Part shown: one piece after another, positions 14,876 through 23,381 of the stretch
Layout of the letters: each line of letters opens with the position of its first letter
Position numbering within the stretch: the first letter of the stretch is position 1
IMG/VR virus record: IMGVR_UViG_3300043425_001492
Location: 1 to 56,063 of that record
Reading direction: 5' to 3' (one strand)
DNA from: a virus
Length of the DNA: 56,063 nucleotides
The notes under the pieces: model-generated
Told to the model about the DNA's origin: nothing
What the model saw: only the letters and a program-made list of their open reading frames with translations
Database searches by the model: none
Program-made: the position numbers and the translations under genes

Positions 14876-16108
14876 GTGGTAGTTTTTGAAAGAGGTCAAC
14901 AACTTACTAAAAACGATCTAAATATTTTTGTTAGAGATAACGAAGGAAATTTAATTGACCCTTTTTCTATTACATACACTATTTACGATAGGACTGGTAG
15001 CAAGCCTGTTCTTGTAGGAGGTTCTTTAAATCAGATACCTAGTAGAGATTCTGTTGGTTACTATTGGGTAAATGTTAGAATGGATGAAGGGGAAAATCTC
15101 GGTGAATACGAAATCCAATGGGATATACGTTTAGTAGAAAACGGAAACAGGGAGCAAGTAAATCAAAGGTTTTCTATTGTTAGAAAATCAACTCCTCTTC
15201 AGTTTCTTGCAAATACTGGAGGGGTAGCATATTACCCCGGACAAATACTTGGACCTCAAGAATTATACATTCAAGTTTTGAATGAACGTAATAACCCATT
15301 TGACCCAAAAGAAATTTATTATGCAGTATTCGACAGAACCACAGGATTGGACATTCTAGTTGGCGGTTTAAAAAACCAACCTGTAAGGCTTTCTACTGGT
15401 AAATATTATGCAAATTATACTGTTCCTCAAAATGCTCCAGTAGGGGATTATTCTATTCGATGGACTTTTATTGATGATGAAGGGAATCCTGCAAGAAACG
15501 TAGTGCAAGAATTTGCAGTAGTTAATCCATCAACTATTGTTAATAGCATTTACAATGAAAATGAAAGAACTATGGTAAGAAGATTAAGATTCTTACTTCG
15601 TGATAATAACCCTGACAGAAACTACAGATTTGTACCGCCTGAACATGAAAAAGTTATTCAGAATTACACGGAAACTTTTGGGTTTATCTGGACTGACGAG
15701 GAATTATACGAATATTTATTGATGGCTGTTGATGCCGTCAATATGGCTCCACCTATAGAACAACACACATTAACAAGTTTACCAAATTTTCTTCAAACTA
15801 TCGTAACGGTAAAAGCAGCTTCTTTAGCTTTATCTGCATTAAGTATTAACTGGATTCACGACGAGTTTGATTACAGTATTGGGGGAGTTTCTTTACAGAT
15901 TGATAAGTCTTCTAAATATCAAGGTATGTCTGACAAATTTGAACAAGAGTATCAAACTTCTGTGGAGCGTTACAAAGATTTTGGAGTCAAGATTGTTAAA
16001 GGTATCCAACAACCTAAATATGGAATTGGGGTATCGGCAGCACTTGGTCCCTTTTCTTCTCAGGGTGTTCAGAACAGAAGAAATTTTATTTCTTCCAATA
16101 GAGTTTAA
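14876..16108 (+). CDS. two Ig-like repeats plus helical domain, neck/adaptor candidate
   Basis: 410 residues from GTG 14876 with AAGGAG in front. Residues 5-105 and 120-220 are two related Ig-like domains; compare ITYTIYDRTG..PVLVGG with IYYAVFDRTTG.DILVGG, and GEYEIQWDIR with GDYSIRWTFI. Residues 230-400 form a helical domain with MVRRLRFLLRDNNPDR and a long helical run around VTVKAASLALSALSINW, plus SSKYQGM, a pattern of phage head-tail adaptor proteins. It probably joins neck or baseplate parts. The exact role is inferred from context. Confidence 0.6.
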   Translation: MVVFERGQQLTKNDLNIFVRDNEGNLIDPFSITYTIYDRTGSKPVLVGGSLNQIPSRDSVGYYWVNVRMDEGENLGEYEIQWDIRLVENGNREQVNQRFSIVRKSTPLQFLANTGGVAYYPGQILGPQELYIQVLNERNNPFDPKEIYYAVFDRTTGLDILVGGLKNQPVRLSTGKYYANYTVPQNAPVGDYSIRWTFIDDEGNPARNVVQEFAVVNPSTIVNSIYNENERTMVRRLRFLLRDNNPDRNYRFVPPEHEKVIQNYTETFGFIWTDEELYEYLLMAVDAVNMAPPIEQHTLTSLPNFLQTIVTVKAASLALSALSINWIHDEFDYSIGGVSLQIDKSSKYQGMSDKFEQEYQTSVERYKDFGVKIVKGIQQPKYGIGVSAALGPFSSQGVQNRRNFISSNRV

Positions 16109-16157
16109 CCTTTTAAGTTTGACTATAATAAATCAAGACTTTTAAGGAGTTAATTTT

Positions 16158-16949
16158 ATGCGTGAATACATTGCCACAAAATCATTTTATTCAGGTGAGC
16201 TAGACCAGTATGTTCAGAAAGACGAGCGAATCAAATTTGACGGCGTAAAAGCTGAATTCAGGGGTGAAGATAAAAAAGCCCCTTCATTGATGTCTGCAAT
16301 CCGAGCAGGGATACTAAGCCCTGCACAGGTAACATCTTTGGGTAAATCAGAAGAAGACGCTTCAATTCCCCAAGAATCTGCTTCTGAAAGAGCAAAAAAA
16401 GCTAAAGAGGCTAGATTAATGCAAATTAGAGGTTCCGCTGGGAATGGTCAATTTCTTGAAGATACTGAAATGAAAAAAGTGGATAAAAGAATTGTTAAAT
16501 CCACTGTAGATGAAAAAGAGACGGAAATTAAAAAAGACAAAAAAGTAGAAAGACCTATCGTTCAAGAAACAGAAGGGGTTGAGGTTGCTAAAGTAACTAA
16601 AAACGCTGTTGTGGAAGATGAACATCCTAAATCTTTTTATGAAAATTTGATGGAAGGTCAAACTAAAAAATTAGAAGTAGCTAAAGATCAGTTTGTTCCA
16701 AAGGTAATCAAAAAAGACTCTCAAGACGACGCTATTGAAGTTAAAAGCTTAGTTGATTCAGAAATGACTGCTTCTAAAGACCCTTTAAAAAATTGGTCTA
16801 GCTTAAATGCGAAGAAAAAAGCGACATTTATCAAAAATGCTTCCGATAGTGCAGTAATCAAACAGATTATTAGTAAAGAGTCTGGCTCTATTAAACGTAA
16901 AGCAGAAGAAAAATTGGCAGAGATAAATGGCGATAAAGGGTTACGATAA
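16158..16949 (+). CDS. hypothetical charged virion-module protein
   Basis: 263 residues with an AAGGAG ribosome site. The N-terminal 60 residues (YVQKDERIKFDG then LMSAIRAGILSPAQV) form a small beta domain that I know from uncharacterised proteins of large phages. The middle is a long Lys/Glu linker. The C-terminus LKNWSSLNAKKKATFIKNA, then IKRKAEEKLAE, is a helical pair that recurs in such proteins. No function is known. It overlaps the next start by 23 bases. Confidence 0.65.
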   Translation: MREYIATKSFYSGELDQYVQKDERIKFDGVKAEFRGEDKKAPSLMSAIRAGILSPAQVTSLGKSEEDASIPQESASERAKKAKEARLMQIRGSAGNGQFLEDTEMKKVDKRIVKSTVDEKETEIKKDKKVERPIVQETEGVEVAKVTKNAVVEDEHPKSFYENLMEGQTKKLEVAKDQFVPKVIKKDSQDDAIEVKSLVDSEMTASKDPLKNWSSLNAKKKATFIKNASDSAVIKQIISKESGSIKRKAEEKLAEINGDKGLR

Positions 16950-17793
16950 TATTTATGATTTTAGAACTCCAGAAGAGATGGCAAAACCGGGCGACACGGT
17001 TTTGCAACCTTCTGAGAAACTTCTAGTTCCGTATTTTAATAAACCGAGTCTTTCAGATGTTCCGGGCGAATACGAGAAACTGTTAGAGCAAAAAAACCAA
17101 ATCGACCCAGAGACAGAAGCTCAATTTCCTAATATGTCTTTAGATTCAGAAAAGCCAAATACTCCACCCAGAAAAGCCTATTTGAGTGATTTAACTCCTT
17201 CTTCTGAGCAGGATAAAGAAGAAATCAAAGAAGATGTTTTTTCAGGAAATTGGGATAGCGGTATTGAGGTTCAGACTACTCCCGACCCATACATTGAAAA
17301 AATAGCTAGATCAATACTTGCAGAGTACAGGCTTGAAAAAAATCCAGTAGAGCTAGATTTAAGTGAAAACATAAAGGTAGCTTGGACTTTAGATGAGTTG
17401 TTTGATGCCACTAGCAAATTTTCTTTAAAATATAAGGGAAGTTGTAGTGCCTCCCCTAAAAGGATAAGAAATAAAATTTTCAGATATGACTTTCATGTTA
17501 TTTGTGGGGAATCTTGGTCTAACCCTACAGGTCACATAGTAAAACTTAAATTTTTGCCTAAAGGTAATCAGAAAAAAGCAGTTAGTTCAAAAGTTTTAAT
17601 TTCTTGCTCATGCGAGTTTTGGCAATTTTATGGTTGTGATTGGAATAGCTTAAAAAAAGACTATAACGAAAGGCAGATGAGTAATGGGGAAGCTCCTACA
17701 ATAAGAGGAAAACGACATCTTATATGTAAACATGTGGCTAACTGTGTTCCTTTAATAAAAGAGATTTATTTAAAAACAAAAAGGCGTTCATGA
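16927..17793 (+). CDS. SWIM-type zinc-finger protein
   Basis: 288 residues. The first 140 are polar and probably flexible (Pro, Glu, Asp). The C-terminal domain has VLISCSCEFW (about 222-231) followed by RHLICKHVAN (about 262-271), the CxC...CxH pattern of a SWIM zinc finger, which binds DNA or protein. A related domain occurs in other large phages near head-tail genes. The mid part (RYDFHVICGES) is beta-rich. It overlaps the gene before by 23 bases and the next by four. The role in the virion is unknown. Confidence 0.72.
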   Translation: MAIKGYDNIYDFRTPEEMAKPGDTVLQPSEKLLVPYFNKPSLSDVPGEYEKLLEQKNQIDPETEAQFPNMSLDSEKPNTPPRKAYLSDLTPSSEQDKEEIKEDVFSGNWDSGIEVQTTPDPYIEKIARSILAEYRLEKNPVELDLSENIKVAWTLDELFDATSKFSLKYKGSCSASPKRIRNKIFRYDFHVICGESWSNPTGHIVKLKFLPKGNQKKAVSSKVLISCSCEFWQFYGCDWNSLKKDYNERQMSNGEAPTIRGKRHLICKHVANCVPLIKEIYLKTKRRS

Positions 17794-18044
17794 AAGAGTT
17801 AGAAAACCTGTTGTTAGAAATATTGGAAAATCAACAAGAACTTATCAGTAATTATTATGATTTATTGTCAGAAGTAGAAGACGATGAATTAAAAATTTCT
17901 CTTGAGGAAAATGCCAATGAATTAGCCTTTTCTCACAAAGAGCTTATCAAGTGTTTCAACGAAATTTTAGATTCAGATTATGAAGAAGATGAAGATTATG
18001 AGTCTGAAGACGAGGAAGAAAACGACGATTCAGATTACGAATAA
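17790..18044 (+). CDS. small acidic protein
   Basis: 84 residues, start overlapping the upstream stop (ATGA). Residues 1-60 form two helices (LENLLLEILENQQELISN; ISLEENANELAFSHKELIKC). The last 22 residues are almost pure Asp, Glu, Tyr and Ser. The acidic tail may bind the SWIM partner next door or another basic protein, by coupling and charge only. No family recognised. Confidence 0.65.
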   Translation: MKELENLLLEILENQQELISNYYDLLSEVEDDELKISLEENANELAFSHKELIKCFNEILDSDYEEDEDYESEDEEENDDSDYE

Positions 18045-18067
18045 TTAAATAATTTAAGTAGGTTTAT

Positions 18068-18718
18068 ATGTTACCAGAAATAAATGTCTTTAATGTAAAT
18101 TCTCAAGAAATCATGTTAAATTGGTTTGTCCAAGATAATGATTTTGTTAAATTTAACCTTTACGGTAGCCCTTCTTTTGATGGGGAATATTCTATTGTAG
18201 AATACAATATTCCGAATAAATCTCATCCGTTTACTCCGGGCAACGTGTTGGCAAAAGTATCTCGTACCTCCATATCATTAACAGGTTCTTCTGGGGCATC
18301 TGCTCCTTATTTTTTTAAAATTACTGGTATATATTCAAACGGTGATGAAACAGACGTAGAAGAGTCTTTAGCAGTTTCAGTAGATTCTTTAGATGATGTT
18401 ATAAATAACAGGCTTACTGATAACAACTCCCCTGTGTATAAAAATTTCACTTTAACTTTAGGTTCTTTAGAAGAAAAATCTTTAGATATTTCTAGGTTGT
18501 TAGGGAGAAATGCAAATTATATTAGAATATCTCCTACAGGTGCGGATGTATCAATTAGATTTAATTCAATCGCTAACGATGCGACTACTGTAAAAGGTGG
18601 CTCTACTTTTGAATTGCCGAAACAATCTCTTTTAATAAGCAAACTTTTTATCACTGTTGGGGCTATACCCTCACCATTTACATCTATGACTATTGAAATA
18701 TTTGTAACAGGAAATTAA
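18068..18718 (+). CDS. hypothetical beta-rich virion protein with fibronectin-like N-terminus
   Basis: 216 residues, ATG after AAGTAGG. The first 105 residues have the strand order of a fibronectin type III-like module (EIMLNWFVQDNDFVKFNLYGSP; PYFFKITGIYSNGDETD). Residues 120-216 are a second beta domain, with ANYIRISPTGADVSIRFN and a final TSMTIEIFVTG. Such two-part proteins are common among phage surface or tail proteins. The specific role is not known. Confidence 0.65.
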   Translation: MLPEINVFNVNSQEIMLNWFVQDNDFVKFNLYGSPSFDGEYSIVEYNIPNKSHPFTPGNVLAKVSRTSISLTGSSGASAPYFFKITGIYSNGDETDVEESLAVSVDSLDDVINNRLTDNNSPVYKNFTLTLGSLEEKSLDISRLLGRNANYIRISPTGADVSIRFNSIANDATTVKGGSTFELPKQSLLISKLFITVGAIPSPFTSMTIEIFVTGN

Positions 18719-18719
18719 A

Positions 18720-18953
18720 GTGTCGAAAAAATTAGCAAATAATATTCGTGAAATTGCAACTAAGCTAGATAAGTATTCATCCGCATCAAAACTGTATGAG
18801 TATGAAATAGATGGTTTTAAATTTTATAGTTCTGAAAAAATGCCTTCTGGTATTAGACTTCCTGTAGGAAAAGCAGAATTTACTAAAAACTTTTTTAATA
18901 CTACTGGTGAATTATCAAAATCTTTAGAAGAAGACTCAATAAAGGAGAATTAA
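18720..18953 (+). CDS. small protein, first of a tandem pair
   Basis: 77 residues from GTG 18720, the base after the upstream stop. A helical N-terminus (KKLANNIREIATKLDKY) precedes a segment of about 50 residues, ASKLYEYEIDGFKFY, then EKMPSGIRLPVGKA, that is nearly the same in the next gene. The pair arose by duplication. The GIRLPVGKA loop may be a binding or cleavage site. Function unknown. Confidence 0.7.
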   Translation: MSKKLANNIREIATKLDKYSSASKLYEYEIDGFKFYSSEKMPSGIRLPVGKAEFTKNFFNTTGELSKSLEEDSIKEN

Positions 18954-18954
18954 A

Positions 18955-19221
18955 ATGAATAAATTTGAAAAACTTGCGAGTGAAATCCGTGAGCTTGCCT
19001 ATGAACTAGAAGTTTTTGGAGTAGAGACAGATAAAGTTGCTGCCGCTTCAAAACTATATGAGTATGAAATTGACGGGTTTAAATTTTACACAGATGAAAA
19101 AATGCCTTCAGGTATCCGTCTCCCTGTAGGAAAAGCAAAATATACAAAAAACTACTTTTCTACCAGTGGTCAATTAGCAAAAGCTCTTGATGAAGAAAGA
19201 GACTATTCAAACGATCTTTAA
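18955..19221 (+). CDS. small protein, second of a tandem pair
   Basis: 88 residues, ATG preceded by AAAGGAG. It is a paralogue of the preceding gene, with the same ASKLYEYEIDGFKFY and EKMPSGIRLPVGKA blocks and a longer N-terminal helix (LASEIRELAYELEVFG). Its codon use is richer in GCT, CGT and CTT than in the first copy. A hairpin follows the stop. Function unknown; the differing N-termini suggest separate partners or timing. Confidence 0.72.
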   Translation: MNKFEKLASEIRELAYELEVFGVETDKVAAASKLYEYEIDGFKFYTDEKMPSGIRLPVGKAKYTKNYFSTSGQLAKALDEERDYSNDL

Positions 19222-19230
19222 TTTTCAATA

Positions 19231-19255
19231 AAGCCTGTCGGTTCTCGGCAGGCTT
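19231..19255 (+). terminator. hairpin after the tandem pair
   Basis: A 10-bp stem (19231-19240 with 19246-19255, one G-U) around a five-base loop, nine bases after the stop. No T run follows, so termination would be weak. It sits before the secreted zincin gene and may separate it from the late transcript. Confidence 0.6.
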
Positions 19256-19273
19256 AAAATATTTGGAGTATTC

Positions 19274-20152
19274 TTGAAAAACATATTAATATTTATAGCA
19301 TTTTCTTTTTTTATAACTTCAGTTAAAGCAGATTTACCAAAAAATGATCTCTACATTCCAAGCCACGTTAAAACTTCCTCAACGATTACAGAAGAAGATT
19401 TTTTAAAAGCTATAGAAGATATGAAAAATATCTATTTGCCCATTTTTAAAAATAACTACGACGCTGAATTAGTAATTGAAGCTAAATGGCAAGACGGAAC
19501 AGTAAATGCTTTTGCTCAACAGACAGGTAAAGTATGGAAAGTGAGCATGTATGGAGGTCTTGCAAGACATAAAGAAACTACCCTTGATGGTTTTCGTGCT
19601 GTTATATGTCATGAAATTGGTCATCATATAGCAGGAGCACCAAGAAAGCCTAGCTTTGTCGGAATTTCATGGGCATCAAATGAAGGTCAGTCTGATTATT
19701 ATGCTACGACAAAGTGCTTGAGAAAATTTTTATCTCAACCTGAACAAATTAAAGAAACTTACGCTTTATATAGAAAAGAAATAACTGACGAAGAGGATTT
19801 ATTCGCAAAAAATCAATGTAAGCTAGTTCATAAAACCTTCAAAGATAGAGCGATATGCTTTAGATCAGCGTTAGCTGGAAAATCATTGGCTCGCCTTCTA
19901 GGCTCTTTAGGCGGAAACGCTGAAGTGTTTTTTAGTAAAAAAGATACACGAAAAGTAACAAAAACAAATCATAATCATCCTAATGCTCAATGTAGAATGG
20001 ACACTTATTTCCAAGGAGCTTTGTGCATTAATGATATGGATGAACTGGCTGAAGCCGAAGATGTTAAAAAGGCATACTGCACAGCTATTGAAAATTTTGA
20101 GATAGGTATAAGACCTGACTGTTGGTACGCAGCATCCGAATACGAGAAATAA
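19274..20152 (+). CDS. secreted zinc metallopeptidase (HEIGHH zincin)
   Basis: 292 residues from TTG 19274, with GGAG five bases in front. Residues 1-19 are a clear signal peptide (NILIFIAFSFFITS, cut after VKA). The zinc motif is CHEIGHH (about 112-118), followed by NEGQSDYYATTKC (about 136-148), where Glu137 and Asp141 could supply the third ligand. Five or more further Cys suggest disulfides outside the cytoplasm. The EGQ.DY.AT.KCLR pattern is one I recall from secreted proteins of Bdellovibrio-type predators, so host origin is likely. In a phage it could help lysis or entry, or act on the cell envelope of the predator or its prey; all are inference. Confidence 0.75.
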   Translation: MKNILIFIAFSFFITSVKADLPKNDLYIPSHVKTSSTITEEDFLKAIEDMKNIYLPIFKNNYDAELVIEAKWQDGTVNAFAQQTGKVWKVSMYGGLARHKETTLDGFRAVICHEIGHHIAGAPRKPSFVGISWASNEGQSDYYATTKCLRKFLSQPEQIKETYALYRKEITDEEDLFAKNQCKLVHKTFKDRAICFRSALAGKSLARLLGSLGGNAEVFFSKKDTRKVTKTNHNHPNAQCRMDTYFQGALCINDMDELAEAEDVKKAYCTAIENFEIGIRPDCWYAASEYEK

Positions 20153-20371
20153 CTAACAAGAAGCCACGCTTACTTTTTTAGGGTACAGATTAATTACTTG
20201 TGCTTGAAACCCAGAAGTTGTTTCTAATGGGCAACTGGTAGTATTTTTTTTAGTACATCTATTGCACCATTTTTGAAGTTGCTTACCTTCTAACTCTTGG
20301 TAAATATTACATACTGCGAGTTTTCTTTTGTATTTATTTTTAGCAAAATTTGAAAAAGCTATTACTTCCAT
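20153..20371 (-). CDS. hypothetical small Cys-containing protein
   Basis: 72 residues from ATG 20371, six bases after GGAG; a longer frame to 20413 lacks a ribosome site. Six Cys are present, including CNRCTKKNTTSC and a final C, so a metal site or disulfides are possible. The N-terminus (EVIAFSNFAKNKYKRKLAVC) is not a signal peptide. It has its own promoter-like sequence upstream. No family recognised. Its stop abuts the convergent zincin gene. Confidence 0.5.
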   Translation of the reverse strand: MEVIAFSNFAKNKYKRKLAVCNIYQELEGKQLQKWCNRCTKKNTTSCPLETTSGFQAQVINLYPKKVSVASC

Positions 20372-20436
20372 GTCTATCTCCAATCTCAGCAATCTCTTCT
20401 GAAAGATTACCAAAAAACTAAAAATTGTGTGGAAAA

Positions 20437-20465
20437 AGTGTAAGAAAAATAATCGCTTTAATCAA
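20437..20465 (-). promoter_or_regulatory. sigma70-like promoter for the 72-residue gene
   Basis: On the minus strand, TTGATT (20465-20460) and TACACT (20442-20437) are separated by 17 bases. Each matches four of six consensus bases. It is placed about 65 bases before the start at 20371. The rest of the 183-base gap (20372-20554) shows no clear terminator for the glycosyltransferase operon. Confidence 0.4.
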
Positions 20466-20554
20466 CGGTTATAGTAAGTAATTAGTCTAACACCTTCTAA
20501 CTTTTGAATTAAGGTCTGCGTCATATACAAGTAATTGCGTAATGTAAGAAAATG

Positions 20555-22792
20555 TCATTTCTTGAAAAATAGTTTAAAGCTCAGACATCCGTTTATTTTT
20601 TTATTGTTGAAAAACAAAGAACCGAAGTTGAATGAGTGGTTTACAAAATATGCTGTAATAGAATTACCAAAAGAGCCGTTTTTACATTCTATGTTTATAA
20701 ATATCTTTCTACCTTGCACGTCGATAGGATTAAAATAAAAGCTAAACCAATCGTTATCTTGAATATTATCACAACCTACTGAAGAGAATCTGAGTAAATC
20801 ACCGTTTAAAGAATTTGTGATAGATAGAAATAAATTACAATAATTTTTTCTGGAAAAAGTTCCCAAAAATAAATCTATTCTACAAAGATTAGGAGAATCT
20901 ATGAAAACTTCCTGAGATATTTTTTTATTGCCGAATATTTCTCCGAAATTGTGCGTATGAAAATTTTGTTGCATCCCAAGTATAACTTGATTGTCTTCTT
21001 TTTCAGTAACTTGAATTAACCATTCTTGATAAGAATTATTTCCGTTGTTATCTACAAAATTACAGGAGAGGCGGTATATTCCTTTATTCTTGCTTGAAAA
21101 AATGTAAAAATGTCCTGAATGAGATATTTTATCATCGTTTAAAAACCAGACTATTGGATAATCTTTTCTATGATTTTTTATCTCGAATCGTTGAGTTGTA
21201 TCAGCTTCTAAATTAATTGATTGTACTGGAGCTTTATTATTTGTTTGAGTTTCTTTTGTTTTTATAAAAGTATGCGTGTTACCTTTATGCCAATAACCTG
21301 TCGTTGTAATAACTGTTGGAAAAATATTTTTCCATTTTTCGTGTACTTTCTTAAATTCTTGCCAGTATCTATCTAATCCGTTTTTAGTAGAGGATGTGCC
21401 ATCACTTTTATGATAAGCTGGGCAATTAATAACGACATTGAACATTCCTTTATTTTTTGAAATTAAGGATATGTCTGGTCCGTAAAAATGAAAATCTGAT
21501 AGAGTGTATTCATCAAAGTAAATTTCATTACTTTTTCTGATTATTATGCAAAGCTCATCTACTACATCAACTATACCTTCTGAAAATTGACCATATTTGT
21601 GATCTTTTCCTTCGTAAGGGTATGTTATTTCTCCATAGCAATGAACCCAAATCTTTTCTTTAGGCTCTACTGGAATACCTTTATGAACAGGGGTTCTAAT
21701 CCACTTAACTCCAGCTAAACCTGCAACTCCAAAACCTTGATATTTTGCAATTTCACGCAGAAATTCTTTAGTCCAATTTTTATTATAAATAACATCGTGG
21801 TGCGTACAAATGACAAAATCTGTTTTGGATTCTCTAATTCCTTTGTTCAAGGCTTTTGCAGATGAATATCTATTATCAAAATTGTATATAATTCTGAGAT
21901 CAAAATTTTGATTCACTTGCTTCAAAAGTGATGAGATCAAACATTCATTTAAAAGTGCTATGTCATGCGTACACACAACAAAGGTCATTTCATAAATTTT
22001 AGAATTTTTAACATAGATGTTTATGTCATGTGAAAAATCAGATACGTCTGATTTTATAACATGCTTCCATCTAGTCTTAAAAAATTCAAAATTTTTAGGC
22101 AAATTAGGATTAGCTTTAGAATAACTTTCGTAATGTCTTAAATTGGACTGTGAGCATCCAACGATTTTTTTTATCTTGTGGTATTTAATTTTTAAACACA
22201 AGTCAACATCTTCATAAGCCCAATTATAGTTAGCATCAAAACCCCAAACATCTTCAAAATCCTGTTTCCTAATTAATAGGCAAGCCCCTGTAACAGACTG
22301 GTATTCTCTAGTTTTTAAATGGGTTTGTTTGTTGAGAGTTTTGATATTCTTATATAAAGGGTCACTTATATTCACAGGCGATAGATTTTTATCAATTAAA
22401 ACTCCGCCGTGTTGAAGTTCCCCGTTTGGATAGAAAAGATTAGCCCCGACTACTCCAATCGAATCATCATTTTCAATAAGGTTTAACATCGGAGTTAAAA
22501 AATCGTCTGTGGCTTCAGTATCATTATTTAAAAATAACAAATATTTACCACTAGCTTGCCCTGCTAGATAGTTGTTCATGCTACTGAAGTTACCTTCATT
22601 AGTTCTCTCAATAATTTTTATTCTTGAATCTTTGAGAGACTGTAACCACTCTAAAGAGCCGTCAGATGAACTATTTTCTCCAATAATCCATTCCCAATCA
22701 ATAGAACTTAAATGCGTCTGTATTGACTGAACACATGTTTTTAAAACATTTAATCCGTTATAAGTTGGAGTTATTATTGATACTTTTTTCAT
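20555..22792 (-). CDS. two-domain family 2 glycosyltransferase with beta-rich C-terminus
   Basis: 745 residues. Domain 1 (1-250) is a typical GT2: SIITPTYNG, NSSSDGSLEW, LLFLNNDTEA (metal-binding NND), and WAYEDVDLCLK. Domain 2 (about 265-520) is a second GT-A fold: FVVCTHDIALLNECL, VICTHHDVIYN, and DFHFYGPDISLI. Residues 540-745 form a beta-sandwich-like region of unknown role, perhaps sugar or fibre binding. Both active sites seem intact, so it could add two sugars in turn. Its start lies 35 bases inside the exonuclease gene. It may modify virion proteins or host glycans. Confidence 0.8.
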   Translation of the reverse strand: MKKVSIITPTYNGLNVLKTCVQSIQTHLSSIDWEWIIGENSSSDGSLEWLQSLKDSRIKIIERTNEGNFSSMNNYLAGQASGKYLLFLNNDTEATDDFLTPMLNLIENDDSIGVVGANLFYPNGELQHGGVLIDKNLSPVNISDPLYKNIKTLNKQTHLKTREYQSVTGACLLIRKQDFEDVWGFDANYNWAYEDVDLCLKIKYHKIKKIVGCSQSNLRHYESYSKANPNLPKNFEFFKTRWKHVIKSDVSDFSHDINIYVKNSKIYEMTFVVCTHDIALLNECLISSLLKQVNQNFDLRIIYNFDNRYSSAKALNKGIRESKTDFVICTHHDVIYNKNWTKEFLREIAKYQGFGVAGLAGVKWIRTPVHKGIPVEPKEKIWVHCYGEITYPYEGKDHKYGQFSEGIVDVVDELCIIIRKSNEIYFDEYTLSDFHFYGPDISLISKNKGMFNVVINCPAYHKSDGTSSTKNGLDRYWQEFKKVHEKWKNIFPTVITTTGYWHKGNTHTFIKTKETQTNNKAPVQSINLEADTTQRFEIKNHRKDYPIVWFLNDDKISHSGHFYIFSSKNKGIYRLSCNFVDNNGNNSYQEWLIQVTEKEDNQVILGMQQNFHTHNFGEIFGNKKISQEVFIDSPNLCRIDLFLGTFSRKNYCNLFLSITNSLNGDLLRFSSVGCDNIQDNDWFSFYFNPIDVQGRKIFINIECKNGSFGNSITAYFVNHSFNFGSLFFNNKKINGCLSFKLFFKK

Positions 22793-23381
22793 CACTTAAC
22801 TGCTTAAACTCTTTGAAAATGTTTTTCATCCTAAAGTAAACTTTTGCGGTAGTTCTCGCATCCTCTAATGCTCCGTGAGCACAAGGATTTTCAATTTGAA
22901 AAAAATCGCTCAAATTTTTTAGGGATGGGCTTTTTGCCTGTACTATACCAGAATCTATTAGTTGATAACCTAGAACACATGTATCTACACGGTGATAGGA
23001 AAAGAGTTCGCTCCAGCCAAGAAAACCATGCTCACTCATAAATTCATTTGTGAAACCTACATCAAAATTAATATTTTGTCCGACTAATACAGGGCTATAT
23101 TTTTTTACAACTGAAACGCACCACTCAGCATAACCTCTAGCTACAGAAAGATTATCCTCATAAGACAAATCACCTTTTCTTGAAAAGCAATTATTAACTT
23201 TCAAAGCGTACATAGTGACTTTTTTATTTCCCTCAAGAGGGTTTAAAAATTTTTGAAAATGTTCTAATTCGTTACCGTCTTCATCATAGATAGCAGAACC
23301 TAGTTCCAGTAATTTATGTAATCCGTTGTCTAATCCACCTGTTTCAGTGTCATGGAAAAAGTAATATTTTTTGTTAAGCAT
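22758..23381 (-). CDS. DEDDh 3'-5' exonuclease (DnaQ-like)
   Basis: 207 residues with all three exonuclease motifs: FFHDTETGG (Exo I, Asp and Glu at 11 and 13), GQNINFDVGF (Exo II), and CAHGALEDARTT (Exo III, His-x4-Asp). This marks a DEDDh-type proofreading-like nuclease. Related single-domain enzymes include RNase T and oligoribonuclease-type or ExoX-type proteins, so DNA or RNA may be the substrate. It is coupled to a glycosyltransferase, an unusual pairing. It overlaps the upstream gene by eight bases. Confidence 0.85.
   Translation of the reverse strand: MLNKKYYFFHDTETGGLDNGLHKLLELGSAIYDEDGNELEHFQKFLNPLEGNKKVTMYALKVNNCFSRKGDLSYEDNLSVARGYAEWCVSVVKKYSPVLVGQNINFDVGFTNEFMSEHGFLGWSELFSYHRVDTCVLGYQLIDSGIVQAKSPSLKNLSDFFQIENPCAHGALEDARTTAKVYFRMKNIFKEFKQLSDEKSINNNSNL

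Noticed and set aside
16119-16130. TATAAT before the gene at 16158 as a promoter
   Set aside because: No acceptable -35 at 16-18 bases; AT-rich background gives such hexamers by chance.
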